Position numbers and translations under genes: made by a program
Shown here: positions 1-6,852 of the stretch, piece after piece
Position numbering within the stretch: the first letter of the stretch is position 1
Layout of the letters: each line of letters begins with the position of its first letter
Assembly (NCBI GenBank): GCA_900554495.1
Contig: USHR01000052.1
Coordinates: 1-10,683, forward strand
Source: an uncultured Collinsella sp.
GTDB lineage: Bacteria; Actinomycetota; Coriobacteriia; Coriobacteriales; Coriobacteriaceae
DNA: 10,683 bases
Reading direction: 5' to 3'
Notes under the pieces: model-generated
The model's input: only the letters and a program-made list of their open reading frames with translations
What the model was told of the DNA's origin: nothing
Database searches by the model: none

Positions 1-37
1 TACTGGAGTTTGAATTGTTCTATTAAGGAGCTTATCT

Positions 38-292
38 ATGGGTCCGTTCCAGATTTTTCTGTTTGTCGTTTGGGCTGTCTCTGCCGTGGCGCTGACGATT
101 CTCGTCCTGATGCATTCCGGTAAGGGCACCGGCGTTTCGGATATGATCGCTAGCTCGCTGTATAACTCCAGCTCTGCCACGGGCGTCATGGAGCAGAACC
201 TCGATCGCCTGACGGTAATTATGGCCGTCGTTTTTGCCGTGTGCGTCGTCCTGTGCATGTTCTTCTTCCCGCAGGGCATCGTCGGCTTCTAA
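38..292 (+). CDS. secG: Preprotein translocase subunit SecG
   Basis: Encodes an 84-residue membrane protein matching SecG, the small non-essential subunit of the SecYEG protein-export channel in the cytoplasmic membrane. Two hydrophobic segments are visible, at about residues 5-25 and 57-78. They flank a polar loop containing the SecG-typical stretch LMHSGKGTG (about 24-32), followed by a Ser/Asn-rich linker. The length is normal for the family (about 70-110 residues). The ATG is preceded by AAGGAG at 25-30 with 7 nt spacing, which fixes the start. The upstream neighbour lies outside the window; in many Gram-positive bacteria secG follows glycolytic genes such as tpiA, but this cannot be seen here. 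A terminator follows at once, so secG ends its transcription unit. Confidence 0.92.
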   Translation: MGPFQIFLFVVWAVSAVALTILVLMHSGKGTGVSDMIASSLYNSSSATGVMEQNLDRLTVIMAVVFAVCVVLCMFFFPQGIVGF

Positions 293-316
293 GCACGAGC
301 CGCATAAAATAATTGA

Positions 317-346
317 AAAGGGTTCCGCAAGTGCGGGACCCTTTTT
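317..346 (+). terminator. Intrinsic terminator after secG
   Basis: A 12-bp stem (317-328 with 333-344, one G-U wobble), an AAGU loop at 329-332 and a T run at 342-346 form a textbook rho-independent terminator 24 nt after the secG stop codon. It separates secG from the peptide-transport genes. Confidence 0.93.
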
Positions 347-587
347 GTTTACAAATTTGTAACAGAGTCAAAATATCCCCACATACTTCGCCCAACTAAA
401 GAAATTCTTGACCGTTGACCGGAATTAGCCCCAAATCGTGCATAAAATGCGCTACTGTATTGCGAAACGTTGGTCCGTTGTGCATAACCAGCCATAGCGA
501 CGGGCGACGTTTTTATGGTTCGGATCGGATTGTCTCGACATGTGTCCGACTGAACATTTCTTTGTCCTATCTCATAAGGAGGATGGC
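347..587 (+). promoter_or_regulatory. oppA upstream region with tandem TTGACCG and long leader
   Basis: These 241 nt lie between the secG terminator and the oppA start and should hold the opp promoter. A perfect tandem heptamer TTGACCG occupies 408-414 and 415-421, and each copy contains a good -35-like TTGACC. The best -10-like hexamers nearby are TAAAAT (443-448; 22 nt after the second copy) and TACTGT (453-458), neither at ideal spacing. An alternative pair is TTGCGA (460-465) with CATAAC (483-488), 17 nt apart. Any of these leaves a leader of roughly 100 nt or more. I see no recognised riboswitch. The oppA ribosome binding site AAGGAGG is at 576-582. The promoter choice is uncertain. Confidence 0.4.
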
Positions 588-2264
588 ATGGCTGATTCTA
601 TGTTCCACCAGCCCGTTATGGGTCGTCGCGCCTTCGTTGGCGGTACCCTTGCTGCGAGCTCCATGGCTTTTCTTGCCGCATGCGGCAAGAAGGGTGGCGA
701 CGCTTCCGGTTCTGAGTCCGGTTCGACGCTGAACTTCTACATCAACAACCCGGTCTGCATCGACCCCTACAACGTCCAGGAGGACCAGGGCACTCAGGTC
801 GAGTACCAGCTCTTTGACGCTCTGACCTCTTACGACGCCGAGAAGGGCGAGATCGTTCCGCTGGCTTGCGAGTCCTTTGAGTCCAATGACGACGCCACCG
901 AGTTTACCTTCAAGATCAAGAAGGCCAAGTTCCACAACGGTGACGACGTTACCTCCAAGTCCTTCAAGCTCGGTTGGGAGCGTCTGGTCAACACCAAGTC
1001 GGCCATCGCTACCGAGTACGGCCCTTCCGAGGTCTCCTATCACCTTTCCATGGTCGAGGGTTATGACGACCTGCTTGCCGGTAACGCTACCGAGCTCAGC
1101 GGTGTTACGTGCCCCGACGATGAGACCCTCGTCGTCAAGCTGTCTTCCGCTTACGCTGACTTCCCCTTCGTCGCCTCTCATCCGGCTCTGGCCCCGGTTC
1201 CCGAGTGCGCCGAGTCCGATGTCAAGAGCTTCTATCTTGCCCCGGTCGGTAACGGCCCGTTCATGATGGACGGCAAGTGGGAGGATGGCCAGGAGATCAA
1301 CGTCAAGAAGTTCGACGATTACTATGGCGACAAGGCCAAGATCGATGGCATCCACTTCCAGGTCATCAAGGACATGGAGACCGCTTACAAGGAGTTCCAG
1401 GCCGGTAACCTCGATGTCTGCGACGTTCCCGTCGCTCAGATCGATGCCGCCAAGAAGGATCGCGGCGTGTCCAAGGACGGCTACACCATGGGTGACGGCG
1501 AGCGCATGCTGCTCGGCGCCGAGCCTTCCACGTACTATCTGACCTGCAACACCACGGCCGAGCCGTTCAACAACGCCGACCTGCGTAGGGGCATCTCCCT
1601 GGCCATTAACCGTGAGGCCATCTGCAAGACCATCTTCAAGGGTACCCGTACCCCTGCCGACGGCATTGTTCCTCCGGGCATCGATGGCTACAAGGAGGGC
1701 GCATGGGAGTTCTGCGCCTACGATGTCGACAAGGCTAACGAGTACCTCGACAAGGTTGCTCCCGCTGGCGCTAACGGCGATCGTGGCATTAGCGTGACCC
1801 TGTCCTACAACCAGGACGGCGGTCACAAGGAGATCATGGAGTCCATCATCGGTGACCTCGCCAAGGTTGGCGTTACCGCTGTCTCCGATACCCCTGAGTG
1901 GTCTGCCCTGCTCGAGCAGTATCAGAACTTTAACTATCAGTTCGGTCGTCTGGGTTGGATTGCCGACTACCCGATCATGGACAACTTCCTGTATCCGCTG
2001 TTCCACTCCGACTCCCTCGGTGGCGACAACCGCTCCGGTTACAACAACCCCGAGTTCGACGCCAAGGTCGACGAGGCTCGTACTATTGTTGACGACGAGG
2101 AGCGCGTCGCTAAGATGCAGGAGGCCGACGCAATGGTCGCTGCCGACTGCCCGGTCATCCCGATTATGTTCTACACGCACACCATCGCCGGCTCCGATCG
2201 CATTAAGCACCTCTATGTCGATCCGCAGAAGCACGCCGATCTGGGTACCGCTGAGCTCGCCTAA
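588..2264 (+). CDS. oppA: Oligopeptide ABC transporter, solute-binding lipoprotein (family 5)
   Basis: Encodes a 558-residue extracytoplasmic peptide-binding protein (SBP_bac_5 family) that would deliver oligo- or dipeptides to the OppBC channel. The signal peptide has a twin arginine (RRAF, residues 13-16), a hydrophobic stretch (17-29) and a lipobox LAAC with the lipidated Cys at 32, followed by a Gly/Ser/Lys-rich linker. Family signatures include KFHNGDDVTSKSFKLGWERL (about 114-133), NADLRRGISLAINRE (about 329-343), GRLGWIADYP (453-462) and NNPEFDAKVDEA (486-497). The length is typical. The ATG at 588 has AAGGAGG at 576-582 with 5 nt spacing. An in-frame upstream ATG at 540 would add 16 residues and lacks a good ribosome binding site, so I reject it. 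Peptide preference cannot be read from sequence; a Dpp- or nickel-type role is possible but less likely beside a full BCDF set. Confidence 0.9.
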   Translation: MADSMFHQPVMGRRAFVGGTLAASSMAFLAACGKKGGDASGSESGSTLNFYINNPVCIDPYNVQEDQGTQVEYQLFDALTSYDAEKGEIVPLACESFESNDDATEFTFKIKKAKFHNGDDVTSKSFKLGWERLVNTKSAIATEYGPSEVSYHLSMVEGYDDLLAGNATELSGVTCPDDETLVVKLSSAYADFPFVASHPALAPVPECAESDVKSFYLAPVGNGPFMMDGKWEDGQEINVKKFDDYYGDKAKIDGIHFQVIKDMETAYKEFQAGNLDVCDVPVAQIDAAKKDRGVSKDGYTMGDGERMLLGAEPSTYYLTCNTTAEPFNNADLRRGISLAINREAICKTIFKGTRTPADGIVPPGIDGYKEGAWEFCAYDVDKANEYLDKVAPAGANGDRGISVTLSYNQDGGHKEIMESIIGDLAKVGVTAVSDTPEWSALLEQYQNFNYQFGRLGWIADYPIMDNFLYPLFHSDSLGGDNRSGYNNPEFDAKVDEARTIVDDEERVAKMQEADAMVAADCPVIPIMFYTHTIAGSDRIKHLYVDPQKHADLGTAELA

Positions 2265-2360
2265 GAGTTTGCAGCTTCCGTGAGGGTCAAGTATTTACGT
2301 AGACCTCATGGGAAACATACAGTTCTCCCTAACCTGGGGTAAACTGGCTGATGGTAATTT

Positions 2361-2393
2361 TGGGATGCCGGTCTGGCGATCGGCATCCCATTT
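2361..2393 (+). terminator. Strong hairpin between oppA and oppB (partial terminator or mRNA stabiliser)
   Basis: A 13-bp stem with one wobble pair (2361-2373 with 2378-2390) and loop TGGC stands in the 156-nt oppA-oppB gap. Only three T residues follow before AGG, so as a terminator it is weak. Hairpins placed after the binding-protein gene of ABC importers commonly protect the upstream mRNA or let only part of the transcripts continue, which gives an excess of binding protein. That role is inferred here. A smaller bulged stem (2281-2288 with 2302-2308) precedes it. Confidence 0.65.
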
Positions 2394-2400
2394 AGGTTAA

Positions 2401-2416
2401 TCCCTAGATAGGGGAG
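2401..2416 (+). promoter_or_regulatory. oppB ribosome binding site within a short hairpin
   Basis: The oppB Shine-Dalgarno GGGGAG (2411-2416) lies 4 nt before the ATG. Its G residues can pair with TCCCT at 2401-2405 across the loop AGAT, giving a stem of about 5 bp. If it forms, it would lower oppB initiation relative to oppA. The stem is short, so the effect is speculative. Confidence 0.35.
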
Positions 2417-2420
2417 TGGT

Positions 2421-3458
2421 ATGGGTAAGTACATCGTTAAACGTGTGCTTCAGTTCATCCCGGTGTTTTTGGGCGTTACGCTGATTCTGTTCGCCCTCCA
2501 GAATATCGTGCCGGGAGATCCGATCAAGCTGATCGGTGGAGACAAGGCTCTGTCCCCCGAGGTGGAGCTTCAGCTTCGCGTCCGCTATCACCTGGTCCAG
2601 ACGGACGAGGACGGCAACGCGATCCTTGACGAGAACGGCGACCCCGTTCAAACGTCGCTCGTGGACCGTTACTTGTATTACATGAACGGCCTGCTTCATG
2701 GCGATCTGGGCAATTCGTATCAGCGCAAGCTGCCGGTTACGGAAATCTTTGCCCAGAAGTATCCGTATACGGTCAAACTTGCCGCGTGCGCCATCGTGCT
2801 CGAGGCAATTATGGGTATCGGTGCGGGTATCATTTCGGCGGTAAAGCGTTATTCCTTCTGGGATATTTTGGTAACGCTCACCACGTCGATCCTCGTTGCG
2901 GTCCCGGCCTTCTGGCTCGGTATGTTGCTGCAGCTGTTCTTTGGCGTCATCCTCAAGGACGCCACGGGCGGTGCAATCTCCATGCCGATCTCGGGTGCCG
3001 GCGGTTCCAGCTCTCAGTATCAGGATTGGATGCACTATGTGCTTCCGACCATTACGCTGGCTTCGGTTTCGACCGCTTATGCTGCGCGCATTATGCGCTC
3101 GCAGCTGCTTGACGTCATGAACCAGGATTACATCCGTACGGCAAAGGCCAAGGGTCTCTCCAATCGTGCGATCATCGTCAAGCATGCGCTTAAGAATGCA
3201 CTCATCCCCGTCGTTACCTATATTGGTGTCGACTTTGGCGGCATGCTTTCGGGCGCCATCCTGACCGAGACGGTCTTTAACTGGCCCGGTATCGGCTATG
3301 AGGTCTATCGCGCCATTAGCATGCGTGACTGGCCTATCGTTATGGGCGGCGTTACGCTCATCGTTGTCGTCGTCATGGTGATCAACCTGCTCGTCGACAT
3401 TAGCTATGCATTCCTCGACCCGCGCATCCGCCTTGGCGGTCCGTCGGATAAGGCCTAA
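2421..3458 (+). CDS. oppB: Oligopeptide ABC transporter permease OppB
   Basis: Encodes a 345-residue inner-membrane permease of the OppB/DppB type, one half of the peptide channel. The N-terminus (KYIVKRVLQFIPVFLGVTLI) is a classic first transmembrane segment followed by the conserved PGDP (31-34). A long external loop carries an acidic stretch (about 61-76). Further hydrophobic segments lie at about 117-141, 148-178, 263-281 and 306-331. The cytoplasmic EAA-type coupling loop is clear at 236-264 (DYIRTAKAKG followed by KHALKNALIPV), and the late TETVFNWPGIG motif (282-292) is typical. The start is set by GGGGAG at 2411-2416. A 14-nt gap to the next permease gene indicates one operon. Confidence 0.93.
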   Translation: MGKYIVKRVLQFIPVFLGVTLILFALQNIVPGDPIKLIGGDKALSPEVELQLRVRYHLVQTDEDGNAILDENGDPVQTSLVDRYLYYMNGLLHGDLGNSYQRKLPVTEIFAQKYPYTVKLAACAIVLEAIMGIGAGIISAVKRYSFWDILVTLTTSILVAVPAFWLGMLLQLFFGVILKDATGGAISMPISGAGGSSSQYQDWMHYVLPTITLASVSTAYAARIMRSQLLDVMNQDYIRTAKAKGLSNRAIIVKHALKNALIPVVTYIGVDFGGMLSGAILTETVFNWPGIGYEVYRAISMRDWPIVMGGVTLIVVVVMVINLLVDISYAFLDPRIRLGGPSDKA

Positions 3459-3472
3459 GGGAGGTACGTCTC

Positions 3473-4408
3473 ATGCAGGAAACTGATTCTCAGTCTCAGG
3501 AGCAGGCTACCGCCACCAAGGCCGCATCTGCTCCCGCCAAGTCCCGCACGCTGTGGGGCGACGCTTTTAAGCGTCTTCGTAAGAACAAGCTCGCCGTTAT
3601 CGGTGTCTGCTGGATCATCATCGTCGTTGTGGTTGCCCTGACTGCAGATCTGTGGGCTAAGCCCTGGCTCGGTTCCCCGACGGCTTCCGACTCGACCACT
3701 ATGGCCGAGACGTCGCTGCTGGCTCCGTGTGCAGAGCATCCGTTTGGCACCGACGCCCTTGGTCGTGACATTCTTGTCCGCGTTATCTACGGTGCGCGCG
3801 TTTCGCTGTCCGTCGGAATTATGGCCACCGCGATCTCCACGCTGATTGGTCTGGTCATGGGTGCTCTGGCCGGTTTCTACGGCGGCATCTGGGATACGAT
3901 CATCATGCGCTGTGCGGACATCTTCCTGGCGTTCCCGTACGTGCTGTTCGTTGTCGCCATGATCGCCGTTATCGGCCGTGGCCTTCAGAACGTCTTTATC
4001 GCCATCGGTATTCTCGGCTGGCCTTCGATTGCGCGCGTCTTCCGATCCGCGATCCTGACGGTCAAGGAAAATGACTATGTTGATGCTGCGCGCGCGATGG
4101 GTGCATCCGATGCTCGTATCGTCGTACGTCACATCTTCCCGAACTCCGTCGCCTCCATCGTGGTCTACGCGACCATGAACATTGGTGGCGCCATTCTGAC
4201 CGAGTCCGCTCTGTCCTTCCTCGGCATGGGCGTTATTCCGCCTACGCCTTCGTGGGGCTCCATGATTCAGGACGGTCAGCAGTATCTTCTGACTGCTCCC
4301 TGGATGATGATCATGCCCGGTCTGGCAATTCTCTCGACGGTGCTCGCCTTCACCCTGCTGGGTGACGGTCTGCGCGACGCCCTCGACGTCAAGATGAAGG
4401 ACGCATAA
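3473..4408 (+). CDS. oppC: Oligopeptide ABC transporter permease OppC
   Basis: Encodes a 311-residue permease of the OppC/DppC type, partner of OppB in the membrane channel. After a polar cytoplasmic tail rich in Gln, Thr and Ala (1-26), the LWGDAFKRLRKNKLAVIG stretch leads into the first membrane helix (about 41-60). The diagnostic external motif HPFGTDALGRDI lies at 89-100. The EAA-type loop that contacts the ATPases is at 201-228 (DYVDAARAMGASDARIVVRH, then IFPN). The SFLGMGVIPPTPSWG motif (248-262) and the C-terminal LGDGLRDALD (296-305) are family hallmarks. AAGGGAGG at 3457-3464, overlapping the end of oppB, supports the ATG. Only 2 nt separate it from oppD. Confidence 0.93.
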   Translation: MQETDSQSQEQATATKAASAPAKSRTLWGDAFKRLRKNKLAVIGVCWIIIVVVVALTADLWAKPWLGSPTASDSTTMAETSLLAPCAEHPFGTDALGRDILVRVIYGARVSLSVGIMATAISTLIGLVMGALAGFYGGIWDTIIMRCADIFLAFPYVLFVVAMIAVIGRGLQNVFIAIGILGWPSIARVFRSAILTVKENDYVDAARAMGASDARIVVRHIFPNSVASIVVYATMNIGGAILTESALSFLGMGVIPPTPSWGSMIQDGQQYLLTAPWMMIMPGLAILSTVLAFTLLGDGLRDALDVKMKDA

Positions 4409-4410
4409 GG

Positions 4411-5502
4411 ATGAAGAAGAACAAGAACTATGTGGACCTGAAGGACCAGCCTGTTCCCGAGGGCCAGCATCTGCTCGAGGTCGATGACCTTAAGATGTAT
4501 TTCCACACCGAGGACGGCGTTGTTCGCGCTGTCGACGGTGTCTCCTACACGCTCGATCGCGGCGAGACCCTGGGCGTCGTCGGTGAGTCCGGCTCCGGTA
4601 AGTCCGTGACCGCCATGACCATCATGGGTCTTATCTCGATGCCTCCGGGAAAGATCGAGGGCGGCGACGTTCGCTATCGCGGTCGTTCTATCCTCGAGAT
4701 GACCGAGGAGGAGATGCAGCACATTCGCGGCAACGACATCGCGATGATCTTCCAGGATCCTATGACCTCCTTGAACCCGGTCTATAAGATCGGCAAGCAG
4801 GTGGGCGAGGGCCTTCGTCTGCACCGTGGCTACTCCAAGCAGGAGGCGCTCAAGCGCGCTACCGAGCTTTTGGACCTCGTGGGTATCCCCGAGCCCGAGA
4901 AGCGCGTCAATGAGTATCCGCACCAGTTCTCCGGCGGTATGCGTCAGCGTGTCATGATCGCTATGGCTCTTGCCTGCGATCCCGATATCCTGATTGCCGA
5001 CGAGCCCACGACGGCTCTGGACGTTACCATTCAGGCTCAGATTATCGAGCTCATGCAGGAAATGCAGGAGAAGAACGGCAACGCCATCATCATGATTACC
5101 CATGACCTGGGCGTCGTTGCCGATATGGCCGATAAGATCATGGTTATGTACGCCGGCCGTCCCGTCGAGTTCGGTACTGCTGAGGAAATCTTCTACGAGA
5201 GTCGCCACCCCTACACCTGGGGCCTTATCCGCTCCATCCCGGAGCAGGCCATCGAAGAGAAGAAGCCGCTTACGCCGATTCACGGCAACCCGCCTTCGCT
5301 CATGAACCTGCCTGAGGGCTGCGTCTTCTCTCCTCGTTGCCCCTATGCGACGGACAAGTGCCGCAAGCAGCGCCCCGAGCGCGTTGTCACCGAGTCTGGT
5401 CATTACTCTGCGTGCCACTACTCCGGTGACCCCGAGTTCCTCAAGAACGCTCCTGAGACGTCCCGTACGCGCAAGGATTCCAAGAAGGGAGGCGAGGCGT
5501 AA
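4411..5502 (+). CDS. oppD: Oligopeptide ABC transporter ATP-binding protein OppD
   Basis: Encodes a 363-residue cytoplasmic ATPase that powers the importer with its partner OppF. Visible motifs are Walker A GESGSGKS (58-65), the Q-loop (Gln115 in IFQDP), the ABC signature FSGGMRQR (173-180), Walker B ILIADEP (193-199, catalytic Glu198), the D-loop SALD-equivalent TALD (201-204) and the switch His231. The C-terminal extension typical of the Opp/Dpp ATPases is present (HPYTWGL at 266-272) and holds Cys304, 310, 317 and 335, the spacing associated with a [4Fe-4S] cluster in some OppD/DppD proteins. The short N-terminal Lys/Asn-rich stretch is non-conserved. The start lies 2 nt after oppC, with GAAGGA (4396-4401) as the likely ribosome binding site inside the end of oppC. 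Confidence 0.94.
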   Translation: MKKNKNYVDLKDQPVPEGQHLLEVDDLKMYFHTEDGVVRAVDGVSYTLDRGETLGVVGESGSGKSVTAMTIMGLISMPPGKIEGGDVRYRGRSILEMTEEEMQHIRGNDIAMIFQDPMTSLNPVYKIGKQVGEGLRLHRGYSKQEALKRATELLDLVGIPEPEKRVNEYPHQFSGGMRQRVMIAMALACDPDILIADEPTTALDVTIQAQIIELMQEMQEKNGNAIIMITHDLGVVADMADKIMVMYAGRPVEFGTAEEIFYESRHPYTWGLIRSIPEQAIEEKKPLTPIHGNPPSLMNLPEGCVFSPRCPYATDKCRKQRPERVVTESGHYSACHYSGDPEFLKNAPETSRTRKDSKKGGEA

Positions 5503-6530
5503 TGGCAGATACCAACGAGCGTACTCCGCTGCTGAAGGTCGAGCACCTCTCTAAGGAGTTCCCCGCTGAGTCCGGCATGTTCGCCAAGCGCTTCTCCAAG
5601 CGTGTCGTCTCTGCAGTGAATGACATTTCGTTCGAGATTTATCCGGGCGAGACCTTTGGTCTGGTCGGTGAGTCTGGTTGCGGTAAGTCCACGACGGGCC
5701 GCACCATCATGCGCCTGACCAAGCCGACCGCCGGTAAGGTGTTCTTCCAGGGTAAAGATGTTGCCGAGATGAGCAAGCATGAGATCAAGGACATGCGGCG
5801 CGAGATGCAGTTTATCTTCCAGGATCCTTATGCTTCGCTCAACCCTCGTATGACCATCGGCGAGATTGTCTCCGAGCCCATGACCATTCACGGCGTGGGC
5901 ACCAAGGAGGAGCGCATTGAGCGTGTCCGCGAGCTTCTCGACGTTGTCGGACTGAACCCCGAGCACATTAACCGCTATCCTCATGAGTTCTCCGGCGGTC
6001 AGCGTCAGCGTGTCGGCATTGCCCGCGCATTTGCGCTGAAGCCCAAGCTGATTATCTGCGACGAGCCTGTCTCTGCACTTGACGTTTCCATTCAGGCCCA
6101 GGTTTTGAACCTGCTGAAGGAGCTTCAGGATAAGTTCGGCACTGCTTATCTCTTCATTGCTCACGACCTCTCCGTCGTACAGCACATTTCTGATCGCGTT
6201 GCCGTTATGTATCTGGGTAAGATGGTCGAGGTTTCGGACTGGAAGACGCTCTATAGCGAGCCTCACCATCCGTACACGCAGTCGCTGCTGTCTGCCGTGC
6301 CGGTGCCCGATCCGGATATCCAGAAGACCCGCAAGCGCATCATCCTCGCCGGCGATCCGCCGTCGCCGCTGGATCCGCCGACCGGCTGCCGTTTCCACAC
6401 GCGCTGCCCGATCGCGCAGGGCATCTGCTCCGAGAAGCTTCCCGAGTTTAAGGAAGTTGCCCCGGGCCACTGCTGCGCCTGCCACTTCGCCGAGCCGTTC
6501 CCGATCAAGGAATCGCACATCGACCTGTAG
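5502..6530 (+). CDS. oppF: Oligopeptide ABC transporter ATP-binding protein OppF
   Basis: Encodes a 342-residue ATPase, the second nucleotide-binding subunit of the importer, expected to pair with OppD. Motifs are Walker A GESGCGKST (56-64), the Q-loop Gln107 (IFQDP), the ABC signature FSGGQRQR (163-170), Walker B LIICDEP (183-189, Glu188), SALD (191-194) and the switch His221. The C-terminal oligopeptide-transporter extension includes HHPYTQSLL (255-263), and Cys296, 302, 309 and 324/325/327 form another candidate iron-sulfur motif. The ATG overlaps the oppD TAA by 1 nt, with AAGGGAGG at 5485-5492, which points to translational coupling. The gene ends 16 nt before a 125-bp palindrome and closes the operon. 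Confidence 0.94.
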   Translation: MADTNERTPLLKVEHLSKEFPAESGMFAKRFSKRVVSAVNDISFEIYPGETFGLVGESGCGKSTTGRTIMRLTKPTAGKVFFQGKDVAEMSKHEIKDMRREMQFIFQDPYASLNPRMTIGEIVSEPMTIHGVGTKEERIERVRELLDVVGLNPEHINRYPHEFSGGQRQRVGIARAFALKPKLIICDEPVSALDVSIQAQVLNLLKELQDKFGTAYLFIAHDLSVVQHISDRVAVMYLGKMVEVSDWKTLYSEPHHPYTQSLLSAVPVPDPDIQKTRKRIILAGDPPSPLDPPTGCRFHTRCPIAQGICSEKLPEFKEVAPGHCCACHFAEPFPIKESHIDL

Positions 6531-6546
6531 TCGGTTGTTTTCGTCC

Positions 6547-6671
6547 GGGCCCGCCCTGTTGTTACTTTTCAGAACGTCCTCGGACATGTCGGAAGCCCCG
6601 CTGCGCGCTGCGCGCTGCGGGGCTTCCTCCGTCCTGCGGGATGTTCTGAAAAGTAACAACAGGGCGGGCCC
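6547..6671. repeat. 125-bp imperfect palindrome A (downstream of oppF)
   Basis: The outer arms 6547-6575 and 6643-6671 are perfect inverted repeats of 29 bp, starting with GGGCCC and containing GTTACTTTTCAGAAC. Inner arms 6591-6600 and 6618-6627 (GGAAGCCCCG and its complement) are perfect over 10 bp. Both pairs share one centre at 6609, so the arms are equal in length, with an unmatched 15-nt middle on each side and a GC-rich 17-nt centre that can itself pair. As RNA it would form one long hairpin. No T run follows, so it is not an ordinary terminator. It may act as a transcript 3' stabiliser or be a dispersed repeat such as a MITE or REP-like element; I cannot tell which from one copy. Confidence 0.9.
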
Positions 6672-6736
6672 TGCGGTAACTCGGCAGGGGGAGCGCGATT
6701 CCTTGATCGCTCACTTAATCTAATGGGAAAGATAGC

Positions 6737-6791
6737 GAGGCCGGAGCTTTAGCTCCGGCCTCCTTATATAAGGGCTCGGCAAAGCCGAGCC
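6737..6791. repeat. Hairpin, palindrome, hairpin cluster
   Basis: Three adjoining symmetric units are present. The first is a stem GAGGCCGGAGCT (6737-6748) with AGCTCCGGCCTC (6751-6762). The second is the perfect 12-bp palindrome CCTTATATAAGG (6762-6773). The third is a stem GGCTCGGC (6773-6780) with GCCGAGCC (6784-6791) around AAA. The first stem is followed by CTTATAT rather than a T run, so at best it is a weak terminator for readthrough from opp. The tight tandem packing suggests an intergenic repeat element. Confidence 0.8.
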
Positions 6792-6852
6792 ACCAAATTT
6801 GCATCAGCCCCCAGAACATGTTTGAGAACTGTGCCTGAAGTACGTATTTGCA

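Noticed and set aside
540..587. Upstream in-frame ATG that would lengthen OppA by 16 residues
   Set aside because: No ribosome binding site, and the extension contains the AAGGAGG that clearly serves the ATG at 588; the signal peptide fits the later start.
347..587. Riboswitch in the oppA leader
   Set aside because: I could not match the leader to any known riboswitch core; only weak, unrelated stems are present.
567..2234. Long open frame on the minus strand opposite oppA
   Set aside because: It is a codon-bias shadow: low-complexity Val/Leu/Asp/Gly-rich product, no ribosome binding site, fully antisense to a well-supported gene.
5418..6659. 413-codon minus-strand frame over oppF and palindrome A
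   Set aside because: It is antisense to oppF, and its start lies inside the palindrome; no family motifs in the product.
6547..6671. Palindrome A as a plain intrinsic terminator for opp
   Set aside because: The stem is far longer than usual and is followed by TGCGGTAAC rather than a T run, although some termination or RNA processing there remains possible.
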